In this document: piece after piece, positions 25,345 to 35,323 of the stretch | How positions within the stretch are numbered: the first letter of the stretch is position 1 | Layout of the letters: each line of letters opens with the position of its first letter | NCBI RefSeq assembly: GCF_947500985.1 | Contig: NZ_CANMTX010000004.1 | Location: forward strand, 186,001 to 250,000 | From: an uncultured Maribacter sp. | GTDB lineage: Bacteria > Bacteroidota > Bacteroidia > Flavobacteriales > Flavobacteriaceae | Length of the DNA: 64,000 nucleotides | Direction of reading: 5' to 3' | Program-made: the position numbers and the translations under genes | The notes under the pieces: model-generated | Seen by the model: the letters and a program-made list of their open reading frames with translations, nothing else | Databases searched by the model: none | What the model was told of the DNA's origin: nothing

Positions 25345-27693
25345 ATGTTCAAAAACTATATAAAAATCGCTTGGAGAAACCTTTGGAAGAATAAAGGGTA
25401 TAGCATGCTTAATATTTTTGGTTTGGCAATAGGTATTACCTGTGCGGCAATGATTCTACTTTGGGTAGAAGATGAGGTAGGTTATGATCAAAATTTTGAC
25501 AAGCAAGATGTAGTGTATTATGTACCTACCAACCAACAATACGAAGGTGAATGGCGTACATTTTTTCAGGCTACTCCTGGTCCGTTAGCTGAAGTGTTAA
25601 AGCAAGAAGTACCAGGAATAGTTGGTTCTGCAAGAACAAAAGGTGAAGATTTTTTATTTCAAGTAGGAGAAACTTCTATCAATAAATTTGGACGATATGC
25701 CGACCCAGATTTTTTAAGCATGTTCAGTCTCTCATTTGTAGAAGGTAATTTAGAAACCGCTTTTAATGAAGTAGATGCCATTGTCATCTCTCAAGAAACG
25801 GCTAGACAGTTATTTGGTGAGAATACTTCTGCAATTAATAAAGTAATTAAAATAAATAATGAAACAAGTTATACCGTTTCAGGAGTTTATGAAGATTTAC
25901 CACACAATATCACATACAGTTTTGATTGGGTTGTTCCTTTTGAGCGCTTTGCAAAGGATAATGAATGGGTAAAAGAATATGGTGCTAATTTTTCAGACAC
26001 TTTTGTGGAGCTTTCTCCAGAAGCAAATTTTAATGTTGTCAATGAGAAAGTAAAAGCAATACTTCCCATGAAAACGGAAGATGACGAAACCATAGCATTT
26101 TTATTTTCTATGAAAGACTGGCATTTAAGGTCCGCCTTTGAAGGAGGTAAAAATATAGGAGGTAAAATAACTTATGTAAGGCTGTTTAGTCTTATTGCCA
26201 TTATTATTTTATTGATCGCCTGCATCAATTTTATGAACTTGGCAACTGCTAGAAGTGAAAAAAGAGCAAATGAAGTAGGTGTACGAAAGGTATTAGGCTC
26301 AGGAAGAAAAGGGCTAATAGCTCAGTTTATGGCAGAGGCGATAATAACTGCCGCCTTATCTGCCGTATTGAGTGTACTATTATTGAAATTATTGGTACCA
26401 CAATTCAATATGGTAATAGATAAACAACTAGACTTTAGTTTGTTCAATTCTGTTCATGTTTTGACTTTACTAGGCATCACACTGGTTTGTGGTATTGTTG
26501 CGGGTTGGTATCCGGCATTCTACTTATCTTCTTTTAAACCGGTAGATGTATTGAAGGGGGCACGAAAAACAAAAGGGAGCGCATCATTTATTAGAAAAGG
26601 ATTAGTAGCTACTCAGTTTGTAGTGTCCATAGTATTTATCATAAGTACTATAATAGTTTATCAACAAGTACAACATGTAAAAGGGCGCGATTTAGGGTAT
26701 GACAAGGAAAACTTAGTCAAGATACCTGTGAATGGAGATATCATTAAAAACTTCAAACCTATTGAAGAAAATATGAAGTCTTCAGGAATGATTGAAAGTA
26801 TTGGACTTATAAATTCTGATATTTTATCAGGCGGAAATAATACATCCGGATTAAATTGGCAAGGCGGCGTAGATACTGAAGATGTACTGGTATCTGTACG
26901 AGATATTACAGCAGATTTCTTCAATACTACAGGTATGAAAATTATTGAGGGTAGGGGATTCAGTAGAAACCCAATAAAGGATAGCACCAATCTATTGGTT
27001 AGTGAGTCCTTTGCAAGATTAATGGGTGAAGGCAGCGCCATTGGTAAAACAATAGAGGAAGATTATTTTATAATTGGTGTTGTTAAAGACTATTTATATG
27101 ATGATATGTACGGGTCTAGTGATCCGGTGATATTTTTTAATGACCCAAGCCAAGGGCGTTTTATGTATGTAAAGACGAAGTCTGGCGTAGCAACAACAGC
27201 GGCATTAGCTAGTATGGAAGCATCATTAAAAAAGTTTAATCCCGCATTTCCTTTTGAATATGAATTTGTAGATGACACCTATAATGCCAAGTTTAAAAGT
27301 GAAAAATTAATAGGGAACCTTTCTCAAATTTTCGCACTGCTAGCCATATTAATTTCTTGTTTAGGACTCTTCGGATTATCAGCCTTTACCGCAGATCAAC
27401 GTAGAAAAGAAATAGGGGTTCGTAAAGTATTGGGGTCTAGCATTACAGGAATAGTAGGCTTGTTGTCCAAAGATTTTATGCGTTTGGTATTCATGGCAAT
27501 AGTCATCGCCATACCTATAGCCTGGTTTTTAATGCAAAACTGGTTAGAAGGTTTTGCTTATCGTATTTCTATTAATGCTTGGGCGTTTGTCATAGCTGCA
27601 ATAGTCGCGATTTTTATCGCCTTATTGACCATTAGTTTTCAAGCGTTCAATGCAGCTAGGGTTAATCCTGTAAAAAGTTTACGAACAGAGTAA
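25345..27693 (+). CDS. FtsX/MacB-type ABC permease 2
   Basis: 782 residues with the same eight-helix double-FtsX plan. N-terminus MFKNYIKIAWRNLWKNKG, first helix near 20-42, coupling segments ANEVGVRKVLGS and RKEIGVRKVLGS, and the family end NPVKSLRTE. It lies only 22 bp after permease 1 and has the same AAAACGAGAATC leader, so the two are on one transcript. The periplasmic domains differ strongly in sequence from permease 1, which argues for different substrates rather than a recent copy. The next gene is separated by a 152-bp gap with its own enhancer and sigma-54-like promoter. Confidence 0.92.
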   Translation: MFKNYIKIAWRNLWKNKGYSMLNIFGLAIGITCAAMILLWVEDEVGYDQNFDKQDVVYYVPTNQQYEGEWRTFFQATPGPLAEVLKQEVPGIVGSARTKGEDFLFQVGETSINKFGRYADPDFLSMFSLSFVEGNLETAFNEVDAIVISQETARQLFGENTSAINKVIKINNETSYTVSGVYEDLPHNITYSFDWVVPFERFAKDNEWVKEYGANFSDTFVELSPEANFNVVNEKVKAILPMKTEDDETIAFLFSMKDWHLRSAFEGGKNIGGKITYVRLFSLIAIIILLIACINFMNLATARSEKRANEVGVRKVLGSGRKGLIAQFMAEAIITAALSAVLSVLLLKLLVPQFNMVIDKQLDFSLFNSVHVLTLLGITLVCGIVAGWYPAFYLSSFKPVDVLKGARKTKGSASFIRKGLVATQFVVSIVFIISTIIVYQQVQHVKGRDLGYDKENLVKIPVNGDIIKNFKPIEENMKSSGMIESIGLINSDILSGGNNTSGLNWQGGVDTEDVLVSVRDITADFFNTTGMKIIEGRGFSRNPIKDSTNLLVSESFARLMGEGSAIGKTIEEDYFIIGVVKDYLYDDMYGSSDPVIFFNDPSQGRFMYVKTKSGVATTAALASMEASLKKFNPAFPFEYEFVDDTYNAKFKSEKLIGNLSQIFALLAILISCLGLFGLSAFTADQRRKEIGVRKVLGSSITGIVGLLSKDFMRLVFMAIVIAIPIAWFLMQNWLEGFAYRISINAWAFVIAAIVAIFIALLTISFQAFNAARVNPVKSLRTE

Positions 27694-27700
27694 TTTGAGT

Positions 27701-27739
27701 TGTAAATTAATTGGACATAATTTGTCTAAAAATTGGACA
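27701..27739 (+). promoter_or_regulatory. tandem dyad enhancer (UAS) 2, upstream of permease 3
   Basis: TGT-N11-ACA dyads at 27701-27717 and 27723-27739, centres 22 bp apart, with the same 5-bp gap as in the copies at 19115 and 30320. The right-hand centre is about 62 bp before the -24 GG at 27793. It begins 7 bp after the permease 2 stop codon. Confidence 0.75.
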
Positions 27740-27791
27740 CTTAATTTTTACAAATTTAATTAAGTAATTGAAAATCAATATTTTATATTAT

Positions 27792-27806
27792 TGGCATGAA
27801 ATTAGA
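27792..27806 (+). promoter_or_regulatory. sigma-54-like promoter 2
   Basis: TGGCATG followed by N5 and TAG, with G at 27805 exactly 10 nt after the GG. The predicted start of transcription is about 28 bp before the permease 3 ATG. The -12 dinucleotide is GA instead of GC. Confidence 0.62.
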
Positions 27807-27845
27807 ATTTGATAAGCAGTAATCAAGCATCAAAAAACGAGAACC

Positions 27846-30278
27846 ATGTTTAAAAACTATCTAAAAATCGCCTGGAGGAGCTTAAAAAAGCAAGCCTTTT
27901 TTACTTTTCTAAATACATTTGGACTAGCCATTGGTATGGCGGGGGCACTAATTATATCGTTATATATCAACGACGAGCTTAGTTATGATAAAATGTTTGC
28001 CGATGCAGATAGGATTTATCGAATAGATTCAGATATAAAATTTGGAGGGGCGGAAATCAAAGCAGGTGAATCTGCAGCACCAATGGCAGAAACCTTAAAA
28101 AGAGATTATCCTCAAGTAGAATCTTCAGTTCGTTTTAGAACTGTGGGTGGTGCGTATGTGAAAAAAGTTGGAGGAAACAGAAGTGCCAAAGAAAACCATA
28201 TAACCTTTGCCGATTCCACCGTTTTTGAATTCTTTGGGATAGACTTACTTGCGGGTAATGCTAAAACGGCATTAACGGGCATTAATTCGTTAGTACTTAC
28301 TAAAACTGCCGCAGAGAAACATTTTGGTTCTACAGATGTTATTGGTCAGAATTTATTGTTGGATAATACTGATACCTATACGGTAACCGGAGTGATTGAA
28401 GACATGCCTAAAAATTCTTACTTCAATGACTATAGTGTGTTTTTGGCAATGGCAGGCAACGTAGCATCTAGAGAAGATAATTGGGGCGGAAATAATTATT
28501 TCACATTTATAAAACTAGTACCGGGAACCACAGCAAAAGATTTTGAAGGGCCTTTGCAGGGCATGCTAGAGCGGTATATGCTGCCATGGGCACAAAAATA
28601 TTTTCCGGGTATGACAGCAGAGTCCTTTGCGGCATCTGGTAATTATATTCGGTACCAGACAATGGCTTTGACCGATATTCATTTGCATTCAGATAAAAGC
28701 TCAGAAATGAGTGCAACAAGTAGTATTCAAAACATTTACATCTTATCTTTTATTGGGCTTTTCTTAATAATTCTCGCGAGTGTAAATTTCATGAATTTAT
28801 CTACTGCACATTCGTTAAAGAGAGCCAAAGAAGTTGGGGTAAGAAAGACCTTGGGTTCAAATAAATTGAATTTAGTGTTCCAATTTTTAACCGAATCAGG
28901 GTTAATAGCATTTGTGTCTTTGCTAGCGGCACTATTAATTACATTGTTGGCATTGCCTTTTTTTAACAGCTTTACGGGTAAAGCAATTTCAATTCCTTTT
29001 ACTCAGCCTTTATTCTGGTTGGTGTTGTTGGTATCAACCTTGTTGCTTGGGATATTTTCAGGAAGTTACCCAGCATTTTTTATGTCAAGATTTACTGCCG
29101 TTAAAAGCTTAAAAGGTGGTAGTGCAGAAAGTGTAGGTAATGGTCGGGTACGTAATGCCTTGGTAATATTTCAATTTTCAATTTCGGTATTTCTTATCAT
29201 AAGTACCTTGGTGGTATTTCAACAATTAAATTACATACAGAACAAAGATTTGGGCTTTTCTAAAGATAAAGTACTGTTAATTAACGATATAGGGGCGCTA
29301 GGTTCTAAGACCAAAGCTTTTAAAGAGCAAATTGCTAATATGGGTTATGTGGAGAGCGTTACGTTAAGTGATTACTACCCAACACCTTCTTGGAGGTCAA
29401 ATAGTTCGTTCTTTGAAGAAGGAGCAAGAGATCAAGAAAGTGCCATTCAAATGCAAGAATGGGCCGTAGATTCAGATTACCTAAAAACTATGGAAATGGA
29501 AATAGTTGCTGGGCGAGATTTTAATCCGCAATATGCATCAGATTCTACGGCAATGATAATAAATGAAGCTACGTTGCCTATTATTAATGTCACTGCAGAA
29601 GAAGCTTTAGGTATGCGAATATCTGAAGAAATAGATCAAGAAAACCCTACCTACTATACTATAATCGGAGTGGTCAAAGACTTTCATTATACATCGTTGC
29701 GTAATAATATTGGAGCACTAGGTATACAACTTAATTCAGATGCCGAGAATATGGCGGTAAGAATGAGCGGTGGAGACTATGAAAATAATATTTCAGCAAT
29801 AGAAAATACATGGAACGCCATGGCACCAGGGCAACCGTTCGATTATCGTTTTATGGACGAAGCCTTTAATACCACCTATGAAGCGGAACAAAAACTGAGT
29901 CAGATATTTTTCATTTTTACAATGCTGTCCATTTTTATTGCTTGTTTGGGATTATTTGGATTAGCTGCCTTTAATGCCGAAAAACGAACAAAAGAAATTG
30001 GTGTTAGAAAAGTATTGGGGGCTACTGTAAGTCAAATTTCTTACCGACTTACGGTAGATTTTCTAAAACTGGTGGGTGTAGCTATTGTAATTTCTTTGCC
30101 CCTAGGTTGGTTCGCCATGAATAAGTGGTTAGAAGATTTCTCGTACCGCATTGAAATCGGTATCGGCATTTTCGCTTTGGCAGCAGTATTGGCAATTGTA
30201 GTAGCTATAGTAACGGTAAGTTATCAAAGTATAAAAGCGGCAGTTGTAAATCCAGTAAAGAGTTTACGATCGGAGTAG
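27846..30278 (+). CDS. FtsX/MacB-type ABC permease 3
   Basis: 810 residues, the longest of the seven. Eight predicted helices in the usual positions, coupling segments AKEVGVRKTLGS and TKEIGVRKVLGA, family end NPVKSLRSE. Its leader AAAAAACGAGAACC resembles those of permeases 1 and 2. It is flanked on both sides by enhancer plus sigma-54-like elements, so it could be expressed alone, although read-through to permease 4 is not excluded because no terminator is visible in the 217-bp gap. Confidence 0.92.
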   Translation: MFKNYLKIAWRSLKKQAFFTFLNTFGLAIGMAGALIISLYINDELSYDKMFADADRIYRIDSDIKFGGAEIKAGESAAPMAETLKRDYPQVESSVRFRTVGGAYVKKVGGNRSAKENHITFADSTVFEFFGIDLLAGNAKTALTGINSLVLTKTAAEKHFGSTDVIGQNLLLDNTDTYTVTGVIEDMPKNSYFNDYSVFLAMAGNVASREDNWGGNNYFTFIKLVPGTTAKDFEGPLQGMLERYMLPWAQKYFPGMTAESFAASGNYIRYQTMALTDIHLHSDKSSEMSATSSIQNIYILSFIGLFLIILASVNFMNLSTAHSLKRAKEVGVRKTLGSNKLNLVFQFLTESGLIAFVSLLAALLITLLALPFFNSFTGKAISIPFTQPLFWLVLLVSTLLLGIFSGSYPAFFMSRFTAVKSLKGGSAESVGNGRVRNALVIFQFSISVFLIISTLVVFQQLNYIQNKDLGFSKDKVLLINDIGALGSKTKAFKEQIANMGYVESVTLSDYYPTPSWRSNSSFFEEGARDQESAIQMQEWAVDSDYLKTMEMEIVAGRDFNPQYASDSTAMIINEATLPIINVTAEEALGMRISEEIDQENPTYYTIIGVVKDFHYTSLRNNIGALGIQLNSDAENMAVRMSGGDYENNISAIENTWNAMAPGQPFDYRFMDEAFNTTYEAEQKLSQIFFIFTMLSIFIACLGLFGLAAFNAEKRTKEIGVRKVLGATVSQISYRLTVDFLKLVGVAIVISLPLGWFAMNKWLEDFSYRIEIGIGIFALAAVLAIVVAIVTVSYQSIKAAVVNPVKSLRSE

Positions 30279-30319
30279 TACATGGAAATGGTGTAACATT
30301 CTCATTTTTAAGTGGTTTT

Positions 30320-30358
30320 TGTAAATATATTGTACATCTGTTGTCTAATTATTTTACA
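30320..30358 (+). promoter_or_regulatory. tandem dyad enhancer (UAS) 3, upstream of permease 4
   Basis: TGT-N11-ACA dyads at 30320-30336 and 30342-30358, centres 22 bp apart. The right-hand centre is about 63 bp before the -24 GG at 30413, within 1 bp of the spacing in UAS 2 and one helical turn shorter than in UAS 1. Confidence 0.75.
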
Positions 30359-30411
30359 CACTAGTTTATGTGTTTTATTGTAACTATTTGATATATAGTA
30401 AATTAGTAGTG

Positions 30412-30426
30412 TGGCATGAATTTAGG
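30412..30426 (+). promoter_or_regulatory. sigma-54-like promoter 3
   Basis: TGGCATG followed by N5 and TAG, with G at 30425 exactly 10 nt after the GG (-12 dinucleotide GG instead of GC). It precedes the permease 4 ATG by about 70 bp, leaving a leader of nearly 60 nt, longer than at the other two promoters. Confidence 0.62.
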
Positions 30427-30495
30427 TTCAAATTTATGGTCATCAATCAATCAATGTTTAGCATCAACTAATCATCAATCAAAAAACGAACTATC

Positions 30496-32895
30496 ATGTT
30501 TAAGAACTATTTAAAAGTTGCTTGGCGAAATCTTCTAAAGAATAAAGGATACACGTTTATAAATGTCGGAGGGCTCGCCTTAGGAATGGCGGTTACCTTA
30601 ATCATAGGACTTTGGATCCAAGATGAGCTATCGTATAATAGCTATTTTAAGAACAAAGAGAGTATTGCCCAAGTTTTTCAATCGCAAACCTTTAATGGCG
30701 AAACAGGAACCTGGTCTGCCTTACCAAGACCTTTGGAGAATGCCTTAAGAGATGGTTATGGTGATAATTTTAAGCATTTGGTCATGTGTTCTTGGACCAA
30801 TGATCATTACTTAAAATATGGTGAAAAGAGTATATCTAGACCTGGTAATTACATGCAACAGAATGGACCTGAACTTTTTGGTCTAGAAATTATTAAGGGA
30901 GAACAAGATGCGCTACGGGAAATCAACTCCATTATGTTATCGGCATCAACGGCAGAGGCATTGTTCGGTAATGAAGATCCCATAAATAAAACAGTCACCG
31001 TAAGTAACGAGCACAAGTTGAATGTAAGTGCGGTGTATAGTGATATACCTGTAAATAATTCTTTCAACGACACCGATTATATCATTCCTTGGGAGAAGTA
31101 TTTGGCAGTCAACGAATGGATTCGTAACGCAGAGGATTCTTGGGGGAACAACTCCTTCCAAATGTTCGTGGAGTTGGCAGATAACACTACCATTGAACAA
31201 GTAACGGATAGAATAAAAAATGTAAAAAAAGATTTAAACGAAGATACGGCTCAGTTTAATCCGCAGATCTTTTTGTTCCCAATGAAAGATTGGTATTTAC
31301 GTAGCAGTTTTGAAAATGGCAAACAAGAAGGTGGACGCATAAAGTACGTGTGGTTATTTGGTGTCATTGGAGCTTTTGTTTTACTGTTGGCTTGCATCAA
31401 TTTCATGAATTTGAGTACGGCTCGTTCAGAGAAAAGGGGCAAGGAAGTAGGTATACGTAAATCTATTGGTTCTCAAAGAGGGCAATTGATCTATCAATTT
31501 TTAAGTGAATCGTTTCTTGTGGTTCTGTTTGCATTTGTAGTGGCCGTGGTATTGGTATTCCTTTCCTTGAACGGATTTAATGAGCTATCTAGAAAAGAAA
31601 TATCCTTTCCTTGGGATAATGGTATGTTTTGGTTAGTGTCATTGCTATTTATAGTGTTTACTTCCTTGTTGGCAGGTAGCTACCCGGCTTTATACCTATC
31701 ATCTTTTAAACCCGTAGATGTGCTTAAAGGTACCTTCAAAACCGGAAAGTATGCAGGGTTGCCAAGAAAGATATTAGTTGTAGTACAGTTTACGGTCTCG
31801 GTAGCTTTTATCATAGGAACGGTAATTGTTATGCAACAAATCAATTTTGCAAAAAATAGACCTGTTGGGTATGATAAGGAAGGATTGATTCAAATACCGA
31901 CTTTCAGTCAAGATTTTGTGGGCAAGTATGATTTAATGCGAGCTGAATTTATAGGATCGGGAGCAGTAGTGGAAATGTCGACTTCTAGTAGTCCCACTAC
32001 CCAAATTTGGTCGAACAGAAGTGGTTTTACATGGGAAGGCAAACCGGAAGGATTTCAAGAAGATTTAGCTTGGACAGAAGTATCAGCAGAGTACGCTAAA
32101 TCATTAAATCTTAAAATTTTAGAGGGGCGTGATTTTTCAAGGGATTTTGCAACTGATTCATTAGGGATCTTGATCAATGAAACGGCAAAGAAATATTTGG
32201 GTATGGAGAATCCTGTAGGGCAGTTGTTAAGAGACGATGATGAAGAAGACCCCAATCCGCCATTGAAAATTATAGGTGTTGTTCAAGATATGATTACCCA
32301 GTCTCCTTATGAACCGGTAAAGCAAGGAGTGTATGTGTATGATAGGCATGATAATGCCAGTTATTACAACATGCGATTAAATCCAAACCAAAGCGCAACT
32401 CAGAATATTACAACCATAGAAAGTGTATTCAAGGAACATTTTCCAGAAATACCATTTGAGTATGATTTTATAGATGGGGAATATGGAGAAAAATTTGCTT
32501 CTGAAGAACGTATAGGAACCCTTTCTGGGGTATTCACGGCACTGGCAATTCTAATTAGTTGTTTAGGATTATTTGGGTTGACCTCATTTGTTGCTGAGCA
32601 ACGTAAGAAAGAAATAGGGGTTAGAAAGGTATTAGGTGCGTCTATTTTCAATGTATGGAATATGTTGTCTAAAGACTTTTTAAAACTAGTGGTTATCTCT
32701 TGTTTTATTGCAGTGCCCATTGCTTACTTTGTAATGAACGGGTGGCTGCAAGAATATCCGTATAGGGTAGTGCTTAAATGGTGGATTTTTGCCATTGCCA
32801 TGCTTGGGGCTATGTTGGTGACTATTGCGACAGTTAGCTTTCAAGCTATTAAAGCTGCAAGAGCAAACCCTGTAAAGAGTTTAAGAACAGAATAA
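30496..32895 (+). CDS. FtsX/MacB-type ABC permease 4
   Basis: 799 residues. N-terminus MFKNYLKVAWRNLLKNKG, first helix near 20-42, coupling segments GKEVGIRKSIGS and KKEIGVRKVLGA, end NPVKSLRTE. The AFKPVDVLKG-like stretch after the fourth helix, shared by all paralogues, appears as SSFKPVDVLKG. It opens the third transcription unit behind promoter 3, and the next permease begins only 9 bp after its stop. The closest relatives in the array by eye are permeases 2 and 6, which share the ALAGSYPALYLSSFKP-type segment. Confidence 0.92.
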   Translation: MFKNYLKVAWRNLLKNKGYTFINVGGLALGMAVTLIIGLWIQDELSYNSYFKNKESIAQVFQSQTFNGETGTWSALPRPLENALRDGYGDNFKHLVMCSWTNDHYLKYGEKSISRPGNYMQQNGPELFGLEIIKGEQDALREINSIMLSASTAEALFGNEDPINKTVTVSNEHKLNVSAVYSDIPVNNSFNDTDYIIPWEKYLAVNEWIRNAEDSWGNNSFQMFVELADNTTIEQVTDRIKNVKKDLNEDTAQFNPQIFLFPMKDWYLRSSFENGKQEGGRIKYVWLFGVIGAFVLLLACINFMNLSTARSEKRGKEVGIRKSIGSQRGQLIYQFLSESFLVVLFAFVVAVVLVFLSLNGFNELSRKEISFPWDNGMFWLVSLLFIVFTSLLAGSYPALYLSSFKPVDVLKGTFKTGKYAGLPRKILVVVQFTVSVAFIIGTVIVMQQINFAKNRPVGYDKEGLIQIPTFSQDFVGKYDLMRAEFIGSGAVVEMSTSSSPTTQIWSNRSGFTWEGKPEGFQEDLAWTEVSAEYAKSLNLKILEGRDFSRDFATDSLGILINETAKKYLGMENPVGQLLRDDDEEDPNPPLKIIGVVQDMITQSPYEPVKQGVYVYDRHDNASYYNMRLNPNQSATQNITTIESVFKEHFPEIPFEYDFIDGEYGEKFASEERIGTLSGVFTALAILISCLGLFGLTSFVAEQRKKEIGVRKVLGASIFNVWNMLSKDFLKLVVISCFIAVPIAYFVMNGWLQEYPYRVVLKWWIFAIAMLGAMLVTIATVSFQAIKAARANPVKSLRTE

Positions 32896-32904
32896 TTTGG
32901 AAAA

Positions 32905-35289
32905 ATGTTAATAAATCATCTAAAACTATCCTTAAGGAATCTATGGAAAAATAGAATGCTCTCCTCATTAAATCTATTGGGGTTAAGTATTGGTATTGGT
33001 GGTGTGCTAACGCTTATGTTTTCGGTATATGCTTATTATATAGCAGATGATATAATACCGGATCAAGACCAGATTTTTTATCTAAAGACACATTTGGCAG
33101 ACGGTAATTATTACAATGAAGCGGTATATCCATTACTTGATAAGATAAAAAGCACTTCGCCAGAAGTAATTGCGGGTACACATTTACATGGTTGGGGCAA
33201 TATTTGGTTAGAGGTAGGAGATAATGAATTTCAGAAAACAACTACATATGCCGATCCTGAATTTTTTGATGTTTTCGCGCTGCCTTTAAAATATGGCAAC
33301 CAAAGTACTGCGCTAAATGAAAAGTTTTCAGTTGTTCTGACCGACAAGGTAAGCAAACAGTTATTTGGGGAAGAAAATCCCGTGGGGAAGATTTTAATTG
33401 CGGCAGATACCTTAAACTTAACTATTACAGGGGTATTAGAACCAATAAGTCCTTACTCTTCTTTTAGATTAGATGTTTTAATGCCGAATACCATTTTAAA
33501 AGACAATGTAGGTTTTAAAAATCAAAACAATTGGGATGACAGTTTTTCGCCAATATTTATGAAGCTTCGCCCAGATGCTGACCTTCAACAATTTGAAAGC
33601 CGCGTAGGTCAATTAGTGAAAGAAAATTACGAAGACCCTACGGTAATTTCACGAATGGAGGTAATACCGCATACTGAGGTTCGTATGGATTCCATACCCG
33701 TAGTTGAAATTATTATAGCGGGTAATTTAGCTACATCTTTCTTTGTGCTGCTTCTAGTTCTTGTAAACCTTTTGAACTTAAACACCTCTACCATGTACCG
33801 TAGAACAAAGGATATTGCAGTTCGGAAAATATTAGGTGGAAGTAAAAAAGGAGTGATTACGCAATTTTGTTTGGAAAACGGAATTTTAGTATTGCTGTCG
33901 ATATTAATTTCTGGCGGACTTTTCTTTGGCTTCTTACTGCCCAAAATGAATGATATTTTTGGGGCTGATTTTGGTGAGATTAAATTTAGTCTAACAAATG
34001 ATTATCCTGTAGTGTTAGGTGCAATTCTATTGGGTGTTTTGGTGACATTGGTGGTTAGCATATTACCTACTTTACGCTTTATTTCCTTGCCGGTTTCCCA
34101 AGGGATAAAAGGAAAATTAGATAGTGCTAAAGGCAGCTTTATTTTAAGAAATACATTCATCATTTTTCAGTTTTCCATAGCCATTCTTTTTATCTGTGTT
34201 GCTGTTATTTTAAACAGTCAGATCAAGTTTATGAAAAAGGCAGATTTAGGTTTTGAAAGAGAACATGTAATTGTGGGCAACATTGATCTTGATTATAAAG
34301 ATATGGACGCTGCAAATTCTAGTTTTAGAACACTTTTAAATGACCTAGAGGCAAATCCGTATGTGACAGATGTTTCCACAAGTCAGGCTATACCATCAGA
34401 TTATTATTTTAATTATACCAGATATTATGACGCAGATACAGATACAGATGTTCGTCTTCGTCGATCATTTGCCGATGCTGGTTATTTAAGCACACTAAAA
34501 ATTCCGATTGTATTAGGGAGAGATTTTAATGAAGAAATGGATAATGGAGACGAGAAACCTGTAATTATTAATCGCAGTGCAATGAAAGCATTTGGTTGGT
34601 CAACTATAGAAGGAAAGCGTTTAAAATATAAAAATGATGATTTAGTAGGTAATCCGGTAGTGGGTATTATGGAAGATTTTCATTATCAAGACTTGCAAAA
34701 TGCCGTTGAACCATTAGTACATTATTATAGAAGTGAAGATGAGTTAGAAAAACATCGTTATCTCTCTGTTAGGGTAGTAGAAGGCAAAGAAAAAGAGGTT
34801 AGAGATATGATTGCTTTAGCATTCTCTAAAATAGAATCCAGAAAAAATTATACACAAAGTAATCTTGGTGAAAAAGTAAGTGGACAGTATCGTTTAATGG
34901 ACGGCATGCTTAAAACCGTAAACGTAGTAGCATTACTAACCATATTTATTTCATGTTTGGGTATGTTCGGTCTTATCTCATTTATGGCAAAAAGGAGAAT
35001 TAAAGAGATTGGTATCCGTAAAGTTTTAGGAGCAAGCGTTTTAAAAATAGTGGTGTTGCTTTCAAAAGATTATATGCTTTTGGTAAGCATCGGTGCTCTG
35101 ATCGCATTCCCCGTTGCATGGTATATGATGAACGCGTGGTTAAGTGGTTTTGCATATAGTGTGCCAATACAGTTTTGGATGTTTGCCCTAGCTGGTTGTA
35201 TAGCATTTTGCATAACGGCATTTACATTGGGTATTCAAGCCATAAAAGCAGCAAAAGCAAACCCTGTTAAAAGCTTACGAACAGAGTAG
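32905..35289 (+). CDS. FtsX/MacB-type ABC permease 5 (divergent)
   Basis: 794 residues. The N-terminus MLINHLKLSLRNLWKNRM lacks the MFKNY/MFRNH start of the others, and the first coupling segment is TKDIAVRKILGG, the second IKEIGIRKVLGA; the end NPVKSLRTE is kept. The segment after the fourth helix reads RFISLPVSQGIKG, so the usual FKPVNVLKG is lost. It is the only permease without the conserved A-rich ACGAGAATC-type leader, and it starts 9 bp after permease 4, which suggests translational coupling. Probably an older or specialised member of the array. Confidence 0.91.
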   Translation: MLINHLKLSLRNLWKNRMLSSLNLLGLSIGIGGVLTLMFSVYAYYIADDIIPDQDQIFYLKTHLADGNYYNEAVYPLLDKIKSTSPEVIAGTHLHGWGNIWLEVGDNEFQKTTTYADPEFFDVFALPLKYGNQSTALNEKFSVVLTDKVSKQLFGEENPVGKILIAADTLNLTITGVLEPISPYSSFRLDVLMPNTILKDNVGFKNQNNWDDSFSPIFMKLRPDADLQQFESRVGQLVKENYEDPTVISRMEVIPHTEVRMDSIPVVEIIIAGNLATSFFVLLLVLVNLLNLNTSTMYRRTKDIAVRKILGGSKKGVITQFCLENGILVLLSILISGGLFFGFLLPKMNDIFGADFGEIKFSLTNDYPVVLGAILLGVLVTLVVSILPTLRFISLPVSQGIKGKLDSAKGSFILRNTFIIFQFSIAILFICVAVILNSQIKFMKKADLGFEREHVIVGNIDLDYKDMDAANSSFRTLLNDLEANPYVTDVSTSQAIPSDYYFNYTRYYDADTDTDVRLRRSFADAGYLSTLKIPIVLGRDFNEEMDNGDEKPVIINRSAMKAFGWSTIEGKRLKYKNDDLVGNPVVGIMEDFHYQDLQNAVEPLVHYYRSEDELEKHRYLSVRVVEGKEKEVRDMIALAFSKIESRKNYTQSNLGEKVSGQYRLMDGMLKTVNVVALLTIFISCLGMFGLISFMAKRRIKEIGIRKVLGASVLKIVVLLSKDYMLLVSIGALIAFPVAWYMMNAWLSGFAYSVPIQFWMFALAGCIAFCITAFTLGIQAIKAAKANPVKSLRTE

Positions 35290-35323
35290 TGTAAGGATTA
35301 TCAATCAATCAAAAATAACAATC

